DNA of 8,561 nucleotides, from the NCBI GenBank assembly GCA_008017145.1, contig SSGY01000134.1:1-8561 (forward strand), in the 5' to 3' direction. The position numbers and the translations under genes were made by a program. The notes below the pieces were generated by a model. That model was not told the DNA's origin. It searched no databases and worked only from the letters and a program-made list of their open reading frames with translations. Positions 1-6,470 of the stretch are shown piece by piece (position 1 is the stretch's first letter; each line of letters starts with the position of its first letter). Source of the DNA: Neisseriales bacterium. Its GTDB lineage: Bacteria; Pseudomonadota; Gammaproteobacteria; Burkholderiales; UBA11063.

Positions 1-152
1 CAACCATTGGAGTTAGTCAATGGGAGACTTCAGTTTTTCCAGATAAGAAAAGTGGATCTTATTTACTGCCATTAAAGAAATCGGTGCGTGAGGCTAATTT
101 GCTTGAGGATGGAAGTTCAATAACAATAAAATTGGTCATGATTGGCATATAG
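1..152 (+). CDS. DUF1905 domain-containing protein, C-terminal fragment (5' end outside window)
   Basis: An open frame enters from the left edge (first full codon at base 3) and ends at TAG 150-152, giving 49 residues. The fragment has a Trp-Glu-Thr-Ser segment, then FPDKKSGSYLLPLKKSVREA, then an acidic-Gly stretch (LLEDGSSITIKLVMI). This is the typical end of the DUF1905 fold, a small beta-barrel domain with the pattern S-x-F-P-D...Y-L-L-P-x-K..V-R. In that family the domain stands alone or is joined to a YdeI/OmpD-associated module; here nothing follows it, so the protein ends with the DUF1905 domain. Its biochemical role is not known to me. The gap to the next gene is 51 bp in the same direction. 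The family call rests on recalled pattern only. Confidence 0.7.
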   Translation, partial: TIGVSQWETSVFPDKKSGSYLLPLKKSVREANLLEDGSSITIKLVMIGI

Positions 153-169
153 TAAATAGTCGGCATAAA
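142..169 (+). promoter_or_regulatory. candidate sigma-70 promoter for the methyltransferase gene
   Basis: TTGGCA (142-147, five of six to TTGACA) is followed after 16 bp by CATAAA (164-169, four of six to TATAAT). Initiation would fall near 176, leaving a leader of about 28 nt before the ATG at 204. The -35 lies inside the last codons of the upstream gene. AT-rich sequence gives such matches by chance, so this is tentative. Confidence 0.3.
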
Positions 170-203
170 TTACCTCTAGACAAATCTAAAAGGAAGCAAT
201 AAA

Positions 204-962
204 ATGGCAACTAATCAATGGAACGCAGAATTTTATAACGATAAACATAATTTTGTAACTAATTACGGTGATAACGTAGTTGAATTGCTAAACCCACAAG
301 CCAATGAAACAATTTTGGATTTAGGTTGTGGTAGTGGTGGATTAACCGCCAAAATTGCTGAAATTGCAGCTAAATGCTATGGTATTGATTTTTCGGCTGA
401 AATGATTGCCAAAGCGCAACAAGACTACCCTACTATTAATTTCTTACAACATAATGCAGAACAACCTTTCCCATTTACAGAGAAATTTGATGCGGTTTTC
501 TCCAATGCCGCCCTACATTGGATGATGAATGCTGAAGCGGTTATTAAGAATGTTGCTGCAAGCTTAAAACCTAATGGTCGTTTTGTCTTTGAAATGGGTG
601 GTCATGGCAATGTTGCACAGGTTTTAAATGCAATTCAATCTGCGGCTAATGATTTCAAACTTGGGGAATTAGCATTAATCAATTATTATCCAAAAATTAG
701 TGAATACAGCACACTCTTGGAGCAGAATGGCTTTAAAGTAACATTTGCTATTTTATTTGAACGCCCAACTTTACTCGATGGTGAACAAGGATTACAAAAC
801 TGGGCTCGGATGTTTCGCAATAATGTAATAGCGTCTATCCCTGAAAAACAGCAACAAGAATTTTTAAAGCTAGTAGATAGTTACGGAAGAGATAAACTCT
901 ATCACGATGGTAAATGGTATGCAGATTACGTTCGGCTTAGAATGATTGCGGTTAAGCTATAA
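204..962 (+). CDS. class I SAM-dependent methyltransferase (trans-aconitate methyltransferase-like)
   Basis: A soluble 252-residue enzyme expected to transfer a methyl group from S-adenosylmethionine to a small molecule. It has the Rossmann-type methyltransferase fold: motif I LDLGCGSG at residues 38-45 (the SAM-binding loop), the acidic residue that holds the SAM ribose at Asp62 (YGIDFS), motif FDAVFSNAALHW at 95-106, and LKPNGRFVFEMGG at 121-133. The NAALHW element and the overall length resemble trans-aconitate 2-methyltransferase and its relatives, but I cannot fix the substrate and give no symbol. The ATG at 204 is preceded by AGGAAG (191-196) at a 7-nt spacing, which supports this start. 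The stop is 2 bp before the next ATG, so it is almost certainly co-transcribed and translationally coupled with the hydrolase gene. Confidence 0.88.
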   Translation: MATNQWNAEFYNDKHNFVTNYGDNVVELLNPQANETILDLGCGSGGLTAKIAEIAAKCYGIDFSAEMIAKAQQDYPTINFLQHNAEQPFPFTEKFDAVFSNAALHWMMNAEAVIKNVAASLKPNGRFVFEMGGHGNVAQVLNAIQSAANDFKLGELALINYYPKISEYSTLLEQNGFKVTFAILFERPTLLDGEQGLQNWARMFRNNVIASIPEKQQQEFLKLVDSYGRDKLYHDGKWYADYVRLRMIAVKL

Positions 963-964
963 TT

Positions 965-2719
965 ATGCTAAAAAGAATCCTTACCGACCAAAGATTGCAA
1001 TCTCTTAGTAATAATGGTCATTGGCAAACAATTTGGCCACGTTACCTGACTAATCACTTGTTAAACCTTGATTATCAGCGCCAACGAATCTATACACCAG
1101 ATGGGGATTTTATTGATTTGGACTGGGTAAACTCTGGAGTTATTGATAAACCTACAGTAATATTATTTCATGGAATGGAAGGTAATTCGCAAAGTCATTA
1201 TGCCAGACGGATCATGTATCACCTGCAAACCATTGGCTGGAGGGGGTGCGTGGCGCATGCGCGAGGCTGCAGCGGTGAATTAAATGCAACACTAAGTTCA
1301 TATCATGCTGGACTTACTAGTGATATTCAATTAGTAGTTGAAACAGTTAAAAAAATTACTCCATCGCAACTTTTTATCGTAGGAATATCGCTTGGTGGTA
1401 ATGCCATGCTTAAGTTTCTAGGTGAGAATAGTCCAGCATCTACAATGGTGAACGCAGCCTGTGCCATCTCCGTACCTTTTGATTTAGAGCTAACTTCTGA
1501 ACATATGAATAATGGTTTAAGCAAAAGATTATATACACCATACTTCATGAAGAGCCTGTTGCCAAAAATGAAGTCATATGCTGAGAAATTCCCGCAAAAT
1601 TTTAGCTTGCACCCAGAAGTTAAAACCATGCATGAATTTAATGAACTATATATCACTCAAATGTATAGTTTTAAAAATGCAATGGAATACTATGCCCAGT
1701 CAAGTTCTATTAATTTTCTAAAAAATATTACTATCCCAACACTATTAATTCAAGCTATAAATGATCCGATGATTCCAATATCTAGTTTGCCAAAGCAGAA
1801 ACAATTAAGCCCTACTATTAGATTTGTCAAGTTAAATTCAGGTGGACACGCAGGATTTGTTAGCAATAACCGCAATCTTAAAAAGGCTTTACTTAAACTA
1901 CCACAAATTATGGTACAATACTACCGTAATTATTCTAATTTGAGAGGAAACATTATGTCTTTAAAATCTGTAGCACAACAAACTTTAGGTCTTATTGATT
2001 TAACTACATTAAATGATAATGATACTAATGAAATCGTAGTTGAATTATGCAAAAAAGCCAGCACTGAATTTGGTTCAGTTCCTGCAATTTGCATTTTCCG
2101 TCAATTTATTCCTGCAGCAAAAGAATATTTCCAACAAAATAAATTAAACATTAAAATTGCGACTGTGACTAATTTTCCACATGGTGGTACTGATCTGGAA
2201 TTAGCACTGAAAGAAACGCAAGAAGCTATTAATCTTGGTGCGGACGAAGTTGATATCGTCTTTCCTTATAAAGCATTAATGAATGGTGATACTGCAATCG
2301 GCGCAGAAATGATCAAAAAAGCGAAACAAATTTGTGGTAACAAAACGCTAAAAGTAATCATTGAAAGCGGCGTGCTGAATGATCCAAAATTAATTGAGCA
2401 AGCAAGTGATATTTCAATTGCAAATGGTGCTGATTTTATTAAAACCTCAACTGGTAAAGTAGCAGTTAATGCGACTTTGGAAGCAACTGAGATTATGTTA
2501 AACTCAATTAAAAAAAATAATAAACCATGCGGCTTTAAAGCTGCAGGAGGCATTCGCTCAGTAGCTGAAGCTAAAGAATATTTAGAATTAACTGCGCGGA
2601 TTATGGGTAAAGATTGGATTAATGCTAATAATTTCCGTTTTGGTGCTTCAAGCATCCTAACCGATGTATTAAATATCCTAAACGATCGTGAAAGTGTTAT
2701 TAATAACAACTTATATTAA
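965..2719 (+). CDS. yheT-deoC: YheT-family alpha/beta hydrolase in frame with deoxyribose-phosphate aldolase (584-codon fused frame)
   Basis: Residues 1 to about 320 are a complete YheT/ABHD1-3-type alpha/beta hydrolase. They show HGMEGNSQSHYA near 69-80 (oxyanion region), ARGCSGE 99-105, the nucleophile elbow GISLGG with Ser142, Asp267 (NDP) and His295 (GGHAGF) as the rest of the triad. E. coli YheT is of similar length (about 340) and its physiological substrate is unknown. No stop codon follows: the frame runs through a short segment (about 321-330) encoded by the deoC ribosome binding site, then through full-length DeoC (331-584). Either a true fusion protein is made, or most DeoC comes from the internal start at 1955. 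Codons 319, 320 and 323 (TAC, TAC, TAT) are each one substitution from a stop, so a recently lost yheT stop, or a sequencing error, is plausible. The gene starts 2 bp after the methyltransferase stop, with no good ribosome binding site of its own. Confidence 0.8.
   Translation: MLKRILTDQRLQSLSNNGHWQTIWPRYLTNHLLNLDYQRQRIYTPDGDFIDLDWVNSGVIDKPTVILFHGMEGNSQSHYARRIMYHLQTIGWRGCVAHARGCSGELNATLSSYHAGLTSDIQLVVETVKKITPSQLFIVGISLGGNAMLKFLGENSPASTMVNAACAISVPFDLELTSEHMNNGLSKRLYTPYFMKSLLPKMKSYAEKFPQNFSLHPEVKTMHEFNELYITQMYSFKNAMEYYAQSSSINFLKNITIPTLLIQAINDPMIPISSLPKQKQLSPTIRFVKLNSGGHAGFVSNNRNLKKALLKLPQIMVQYYRNYSNLRGNIMSLKSVAQQTLGLIDLTTLNDNDTNEIVVELCKKASTEFGSVPAICIFRQFIPAAKEYFQQNKLNIKIATVTNFPHGGTDLELALKETQEAINLGADEVDIVFPYKALMNGDTAIGAEMIKKAKQICGNKTLKVIIESGVLNDPKLIEQASDISIANGADFIKTSTGKVAVNATLEATEIMLNSIKKNNKPCGFKAAGGIRSVAEAKEYLELTARIMGKDWINANNFRFGASSILTDVLNILNDRESVINNNLY
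1892..1919 (+). promoter_or_regulatory. candidate extended -10 promoter for deoC inside the hydrolase coding region
   Basis: TGGTACAAT at 1911-1919 fits an extended -10 (TG, one base, then TACAAT with five of six matches). The best -35, CTTAAA at 1892-1897 with a 16-bp spacer, is weak (three of six), which extended -10 promoters tolerate. Initiation near 1926 would leave a leader of about 29 nt that contains the deoC ribosome binding site. This would uncouple deoC-deoB expression from the methyltransferase-hydrolase genes. Confidence 0.35.
1943..1948 (+). promoter_or_regulatory. ribosome binding site for the internal deoC start
   Basis: AGAGGA lies 6 nt before the ATG at 1955, embedded in the continuous hydrolase-DeoC frame. 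It is one of the strongest Shine-Dalgarno matches in the window and marks 1955 as a real start of translation. Confidence 0.75.
1955..2719 (+). CDS. deoC: deoxyribose-phosphate aldolase (internal start of the fused frame)
   Basis: A class I (Schiff-base) aldolase that splits 2-deoxy-D-ribose-5-phosphate into glyceraldehyde-3-phosphate and acetaldehyde in deoxynucleoside breakdown; cytoplasmic. From the ATG at 1955 it is 254 residues, matching the roughly 259-residue enterobacterial DeoC type. Catalytic residues are all visible: Asp100 in DEVDIVFPY, the Schiff-base Lys163 in FIKTSTGK, and the second Lys195 in GFKAAGG. These correspond to E. coli D102, K167 and K201. The C-terminal FRFGASS motif is at 227-233. 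The protein begins at its normal N-terminus (MSLKSVAQQTLGLIDLT), so the hydrolase part is not needed to complete the fold. deoB follows after 15 bp and acts one step earlier in the same pathway. The frame is also open upstream into the hydrolase, so a longer fused form is possible. Confidence 0.93.
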   Translation: MSLKSVAQQTLGLIDLTTLNDNDTNEIVVELCKKASTEFGSVPAICIFRQFIPAAKEYFQQNKLNIKIATVTNFPHGGTDLELALKETQEAINLGADEVDIVFPYKALMNGDTAIGAEMIKKAKQICGNKTLKVIIESGVLNDPKLIEQASDISIANGADFIKTSTGKVAVNATLEATEIMLNSIKKNNKPCGFKAAGGIRSVAEAKEYLELTARIMGKDWINANNFRFGASSILTDVLNILNDRESVINNNLY

Positions 2720-2734
2720 GAGCAGAGGTGCATT

Positions 2735-3937
2735 ATGCAAAAACGTGTAATTGTAATGGTTTTGGACTCTTTTGGAATTGGTAATCTACCCGATGCAGCC
2801 AAATTTGGTGATAGTGGTAGTGATACATTAGGTCATATTGATCAATATGCCAAAGAGCATAACCTTAACTTTAAAATTCCTAATTTATTAAAACTTGGTC
2901 TAGGTAAAGCTTATCAGTTAGTTAATGGCAAAACACTTCATGCAGATACTGGTGATTACACTGTAAATGGTTTTTACGGTGCAGCACGTGAACTAAGCTC
3001 TGGTAAAGATACAACCAGCGGACACTGGGAAATCGGTGGTTGTCCAGTGCAGTTTGACTGGGGATATTTTAGCTCTCATGATAATAGTTTTCCACCAGAA
3101 TTGCTGGATAAAATTGTTACACGAGCTAAGTTACCTGGTTATTTGGGCAATTGTCATGCTTCAGGCACAACGATTATTGCTGAATTGGGCGAAGAGCATA
3201 TCAAAAGTGGAAAACCAATTTTCTACACCTCCGCAGATTCTGTATTCCAGATTGCTTGCCACGAAGAAGCATATGGTTTAGACAAGCTTTATGAACTATG
3301 TCAAATTGTTCGTGAGGAACTTGAGCCATATAATATTGCGCGGGTAATTGCTCGTCCATTCGATGGCAATTCTTCAGCGAATTTTGCACGGACTAAAAAT
3401 CGTAAAGATTATTCATTATTACCTAGTGCACCGACTATCCTAGATGTGTGTAAAGAAAATGGTGGTGAGGTTGTCGCGATTGGTAAAATTGGCGATATTT
3501 ATGCTCACCAAGGTACTACCGTTGAAATTAAAGCCAGTGGATTACCAGAATTAACTGATAAAACACTGGATGCAATTAAAACTTACGCGGCGGATAAACC
3601 AACCTATATTATGACCAACTTAGTTGACTTTGATATGAATTTTGGACATCGTCGTGACGTAGTTGGTTATAAAGAAGCATTGGAATATTTTGATACGCGG
3701 ATTCCTGAACTAATCGCAAGTTTACAGGCAAATGATATTTTGCTCTTTACTGCGGATCATGGTTGCGATCCAACTTGGACTGGCTCAGATCATACTCGTG
3801 AACATATTCCGGTTATTGGTTATTATCAAGGCAAGGAATTAAATATCGGTGTCCGTGAAATTTTCTCGGATATTGGGCAAACAATTGCCAGCCATCTGAA
3901 TTTACCAAAACTGGCTTTCGGTAAATCTTTTATCTAA
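2735..3937 (+). CDS. deoB: phosphopentomutase
   Basis: Interconverts (deoxy)ribose-1-phosphate and (deoxy)ribose-5-phosphate, feeding nucleoside-derived sugar to DeoC or the pentose phosphate pathway. It is a cytoplasmic, metal-dependent member of the alkaline phosphatase superfamily. Its 400 residues compare with about 407 in E. coli. Visible metal ligands are Asp11 (LDSFGIG), Asp300 and His305 ([11 protein letters not shown]), Asp341 and His342 ([16 protein letters not shown]) and His353. The phosphorylated active-site threonine lies in [10 protein letters not shown] (Thr93 or Thr94). The ATG at 2735 is preceded by GAGGTG (2725-2730), and the gap after deoC is 15 bp, so the two form a transcription unit. 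No nucleoside phosphorylase gene (deoA, deoD) is visible in the window. The gene ends before a hairpin terminator shared with the convergent gene. Confidence 0.96.
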   Translation: MQKRVIVMVLDSFGIGNLPDAAKFGDSGSDTLGHIDQYAKEHNLNFKIPNLLKLGLGKAYQLVNGKTLHADTGDYTVNGFYGAARELSSGKDTTSGHWEIGGCPVQFDWGYFSSHDNSFPPELLDKIVTRAKLPGYLGNCHASGTTIIAELGEEHIKSGKPIFYTSADSVFQIACHEEAYGLDKLYELCQIVREELEPYNIARVIARPFDGNSSANFARTKNRKDYSLLPSAPTILDVCKENGGEVVAIGKIGDIYAHQGTTVEIKASGLPELTDKTLDAIKTYAADKPTYIMTNLVDFDMNFGHRRDVVGYKEALEYFDTRIPELIASLQANDILLFTADHGCDPTWTGSDHTREHIPVIGYYQGKELNIGVREIFSDIGQTIASHLNLPKLAFGKSFI

Positions 3938-3956
3938 CTTATTAGAAATAAATAAT

Positions 3957-3989
3957 AACGGTCTTTAAACACAAGTTTAAAAGACCGTT
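3957..3989. terminator. hairpin terminator between convergent genes
   Basis: AACGGTCTTTAAAC (3957-3970) and GTTTAAAAGACCGTT (3975-3989) pair across an ACAA loop with a single bulged base. On the minus strand it starts 7 nt after the stop of the SAM hydrolase gene and is followed by a T-rich tract (TTATTATTTATTT), a good intrinsic terminator. On the + strand it follows the deoB stop by 19 bp but lacks an immediate T-run, so it is probably weaker in that direction. Confidence 0.75.
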
Positions 3990-3996
3990 AAACATA

Positions 3997-4899
3997 TTAC
4001 TTACATTTTTTCATACTAATCGACCAATCCGGACCAGAATGCACATCGTATTTGGTAGAAAAGTTAGCCATATTTAGAGCAACTGAGACATTTAGCAAAC
4101 TATTAATATAAACCAAAGGCTTACCATCAGGAACATCACCAAAACTTGCAACATATGGTGCTTTACCACTGTATTTTAAATCTTGACCATGCTTAATTTT
4201 GATACATAAGGTATCGCCATCTTTTACATTCAATTGCGTAAATAAACCGGAATCGATATTACTCCAAACATTTCCGTATTGAATATCTAAAATTGGAATA
4301 TTACCGTTTAATTCACCATTTTTTAATTCTGGTGCTTGATATGGAATCATTACAACTTTTGGTTCTAACAGCGGACCAACCTGAGCATAATCAATTACTC
4401 CAGCAGCAAGACGCGCTCCAGTATAAGCATAAACATCTCGTCCATGAAAGGTGTATGATTTTTCTGAACCTTTAAGACGATTAGTTTTTTCATCAATTTG
4501 TCGTACACCATCAATTCCAAACTTCTGTGCAACTAAAGTCAACGTACCATTATCTGGTGAGACAAAATACTGTCCAGTTTTAGTTTTCAAAACTACTGAT
4601 TTACGATCGGTGCCTACGCCTGGATCTACCACACTTACAAAAACTGTACCTTGTGGCCAGTATTCTGCGGTTTGATATAAACGATATGATGCTTCCCAAA
4701 TATTATACGCAGGAATTTCATGTGTTAGATCATAAATTTTGAGTTGCTTATCTACGCCAAAAGCAACGCCTTTCATTGCTGAAACCGCACCATCTTTTAA
4801 ACCGAAATCAGTTTGCAAAACTAACGCTTCTTCAGCAAATACGTTTGCTGTAATACTTAAACACAAACATAAGGTTAAATTCCGTAATTTTCTATGCAT
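3997..4899 (-). CDS. exported SAM hydroxide adenosyltransferase (DUF62 / fluorinase-chlorinase-like family)
   Basis: A 300-residue relative of the SAM-dependent halogenases. Most members use water or hydroxide to split S-adenosylmethionine into adenosine and L-methionine. After the N-terminus come LVLQTDFGLKDG (27-37), VDPGVGTDRKSV (91-102), VSPDNGTL (113-120) and YTFHGRDVYA (149-158). Asp92, Arg99 and His152 match the family's Asp-Arg-His triad, with the usual seven-residue step from Asp to Arg. A C-terminal barrel-like part follows (about 195-296), with the NVWSNID element. Residues 1-22 form a clear Sec signal peptide: a basic MHRKLRN start, a hydrophobic LTLCLCLSI core and a likely VFA/EE cut. 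The Cys positions do not fit a lipobox. An AGGAAAG site (4906-4912) lies 6 nt before the ATG. Export is unexpected because SAM is cytoplasmic, so substrate and role are open. Confidence 0.88.
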   Translation of the reverse strand: MHRKLRNLTLCLCLSITANVFAEEALVLQTDFGLKDGAVSAMKGVAFGVDKQLKIYDLTHEIPAYNIWEASYRLYQTAEYWPQGTVFVSVVDPGVGTDRKSVVLKTKTGQYFVSPDNGTLTLVAQKFGIDGVRQIDEKTNRLKGSEKSYTFHGRDVYAYTGARLAAGVIDYAQVGPLLEPKVVMIPYQAPELKNGELNGNIPILDIQYGNVWSNIDSGLFTQLNVKDGDTLCIKIKHGQDLKYSGKAPYVASFGDVPDGKPLVYINSLLNVSVALNMANFSTKYDVHSGPDWSISMKKCK

Positions 4900-4926
4900 T
4901 TTATTCTTTCCTAACTAAAAACTAAA

Positions 4927-4976
4927 ATAGGGTTTGAATGCTATAAACTAACGTAAATAGCAAAACCAAACCCCAT
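4927..4976 (-). terminator. intrinsic terminator downstream of glgA
   Basis: On the minus strand, 22 nt after the glgA stop, an outer stem GGGTTTG/CAAACCC (4967-4973 with 4930-4936) encloses an inner stem GCTAT/ATAGC (4957-4961 with 4940-4944) and a 12-nt loop. A TATTTTAGTTTTT tract follows. It should end glg transcription, though the hairpin sits only about 15 bp before the ribosome binding site of the SAM hydrolase gene, so some read-through into that gene is possible. A smaller repeat CAAATT/AATTTG lies at 4981-4997, right after the stop. Nothing else was seen in this 99-bp gap, and no convincing promoter for the SAM hydrolase gene. Confidence 0.6.
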
Positions 4977-4998
4977 CGGACAAATTTATTTAATTTGT

Positions 4999-6456
4999 TT
5001 AGTTGACTACCATTTGGTACAATTCATAGTAAACTTTGGCAGCAGCATCCCAGCCAAGTTGTTGCTGCATAGCATACTTTTGCACACGCTTCCATTCAGC
5101 TTTGCGCGCATGTAGAGCAAATGCACGGCGCACAGCCGCACCAAACTCAGCAACATTAAAACCATCAAAGACAAAGCCGCTAGCCGTACCATCGGCTAAG
5201 TTTTCCAGCGAACTATCAGTTACCGTATCCGCCAAACCGCCTACTTTACGCACCAATGGCAACGTACCATAACTAAGACCGTACAACTGAGTTAAACCAC
5301 ATGGCTCAAAACGAGACGGAACCATAATTACATCACTGCCAGCAATAATTCGATGGGCATGTACCTCATCATAGCCAAGTTGTACCGCCATTAACTCTGG
5401 GTTGGCTGCAGCTCGTTCACTAAACGTTGCCTCAAGCCCTGCATCGCCGCTACCTAAGATTACCAATTGACCACCACGGCTCAGTATTTCATCAATTCCA
5501 GCCAAAACTAAATTTAATCCTTTTTGCTCAGTTAGACGACTAACAATAGCGAAAATTGGTTTTTCATCTTGTTTAGCTAGACCGCAATATTCCTGTAATG
5601 CACTACGGCAGGCTAATTTTCCAGCCACCGAACGAGTACTGTAATTAGCTGCAATCAATGAATCTGTCACTGGACTCCATACCGCAGGATCAACGCCATT
5701 TAATACTCCGCTTAAATCATGTGAGCGCGTCTGTAGTAAACCATGCAAACCACAACCTTGCTCTTCACCCTGAATTTCACGGGCATAACTAGGACTTACC
5801 GTAGTTATCTTATCCGCAAAAAATAATCCAGCTTTAAGAAATGATACCTGACCATGAAATTCCAGTCCGTGAATATTAAAGAACCAGATTGGTAAATCAA
5901 TTTCAGCTAAAACTCGGTAAGGAAAAACTCCCTGATAGGCCAAATTATGTACCGTAAAAATTGATGCAGCTAATTTTTGACCGGTTTTAATCTCTTCTGC
6001 TTTCAAATAAGCAGGAGCTAAACCAGCATGCCAATCATGACCATGGACTACCTCTGCCGACCATTCTGGGTCAAGACTGCCAGCTAACTGAGCGGCAACC
6101 CAGCCAAGCAAGGCAAAACGACGATAATTATCAGCATAGGCTTGATTGTTAGCATCTGCATAAGGATTACCAGGACGGTCAAATAAATCTGGTGCATCGA
6201 TAACATACAATGTGATCGAACTATCTGGAGTTTTTGCCAGATAAAGGCGCACATCAGCAGCACCAAATTTAGAACCTAATTCAGCAACTAATTCTTTATC
6301 AATGACGTTACTCATAAATGCCGGGAAACCCGGCACCAATACTCTACTATCACAACCAAATTCAGCCAATGCAGGGGGCAACGCGCCAGTCACATCAGCC
6401 AATCCACCTGTCTTAAGTAGTGGAAATAGCTCACTACAAACATGTAAAACACGCAT
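4999..6456 (-). CDS. glgA: glycogen synthase (ADP-glucose:glucan 4-alpha-glucosyltransferase)
   Basis: Extends alpha-1,4-glucan chains with glucose from ADP-glucose. It is a GT5-family, GT-B-fold cytoplasmic enzyme of 485 residues (E. coli 477). The N-terminal domain starts MRVLHVCSE and has the KTGGL motif at 15-19 (Lys15 binds ADP-glucose). VVHGHDWHAGLAPAYL at 136-151 holds the active-site His. The C-terminal Rossmann domain has SRLTEQKGLN at 306-315 (the Arg/Lys pair that holds the diphosphate) and SRFEPCGLTQLYGL at 381-394 with Glu384. VGGLADTV is at 405-412. All key residues are present and the frame is intact. It starts 14 bp after glgC, with a weak GGGT ribosome site next to the glgC stop, so the two genes are co-transcribed and probably coupled. 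A terminator follows, and no branching enzyme or phosphorylase gene is visible downstream. Confidence 0.97.
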   Translation of the reverse strand: MRVLHVCSELFPLLKTGGLADVTGALPPALAEFGCDSRVLVPGFPAFMSNVIDKELVAELGSKFGAADVRLYLAKTPDSSITLYVIDAPDLFDRPGNPYADANNQAYADNYRRFALLGWVAAQLAGSLDPEWSAEVVHGHDWHAGLAPAYLKAEEIKTGQKLAASIFTVHNLAYQGVFPYRVLAEIDLPIWFFNIHGLEFHGQVSFLKAGLFFADKITTVSPSYAREIQGEEQGCGLHGLLQTRSHDLSGVLNGVDPAVWSPVTDSLIAANYSTRSVAGKLACRSALQEYCGLAKQDEKPIFAIVSRLTEQKGLNLVLAGIDEILSRGGQLVILGSGDAGLEATFSERAAANPELMAVQLGYDEVHAHRIIAGSDVIMVPSRFEPCGLTQLYGLSYGTLPLVRKVGGLADTVTDSSLENLADGTASGFVFDGFNVAEFGAAVRRAFALHARKAEWKRVQKYAMQQQLGWDAAAKVYYELYQMVVN

Positions 6457-6470
6457 AACAATATTTACCC

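Noticed and set aside
1327..1656. 109-codon open frame on the minus strand
   Set aside because: Antisense to the hydrolase domain, with no family resemblance or start signals.
2266..2709. 147-codon open frame on the minus strand
   Set aside because: Lies wholly antisense to the conserved C-terminal part of deoC; no ribosome site or recognisable motif; a by-product of codon usage.
4293..4675. Two + strand open frames opposite the SAM hydrolase gene
   Set aside because: Composition is that of a shadow frame, and the opposite strand encodes a conserved protein with full motifs.
4858..4870. Lipoprotein signal (cysteines at residues 11 and 13) in the SAM hydrolase
   Set aside because: The residues before each Cys (Leu) do not fit a lipobox, and the cysteines sit inside the hydrophobic core; a normal signal peptidase I site follows.
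4981..4997. CAAATT/AATTTG small inverted repeat after glgA as a separate terminator
   Set aside because: Six A/T-rich pairs only; the stronger G+C-containing hairpin with a T tract lies just downstream.
5036..5272. Ala- and Ser-rich + strand open frame opposite the end of glgA
   Set aside because: Complement of the conserved GlgA C-terminus; no ribosome site.
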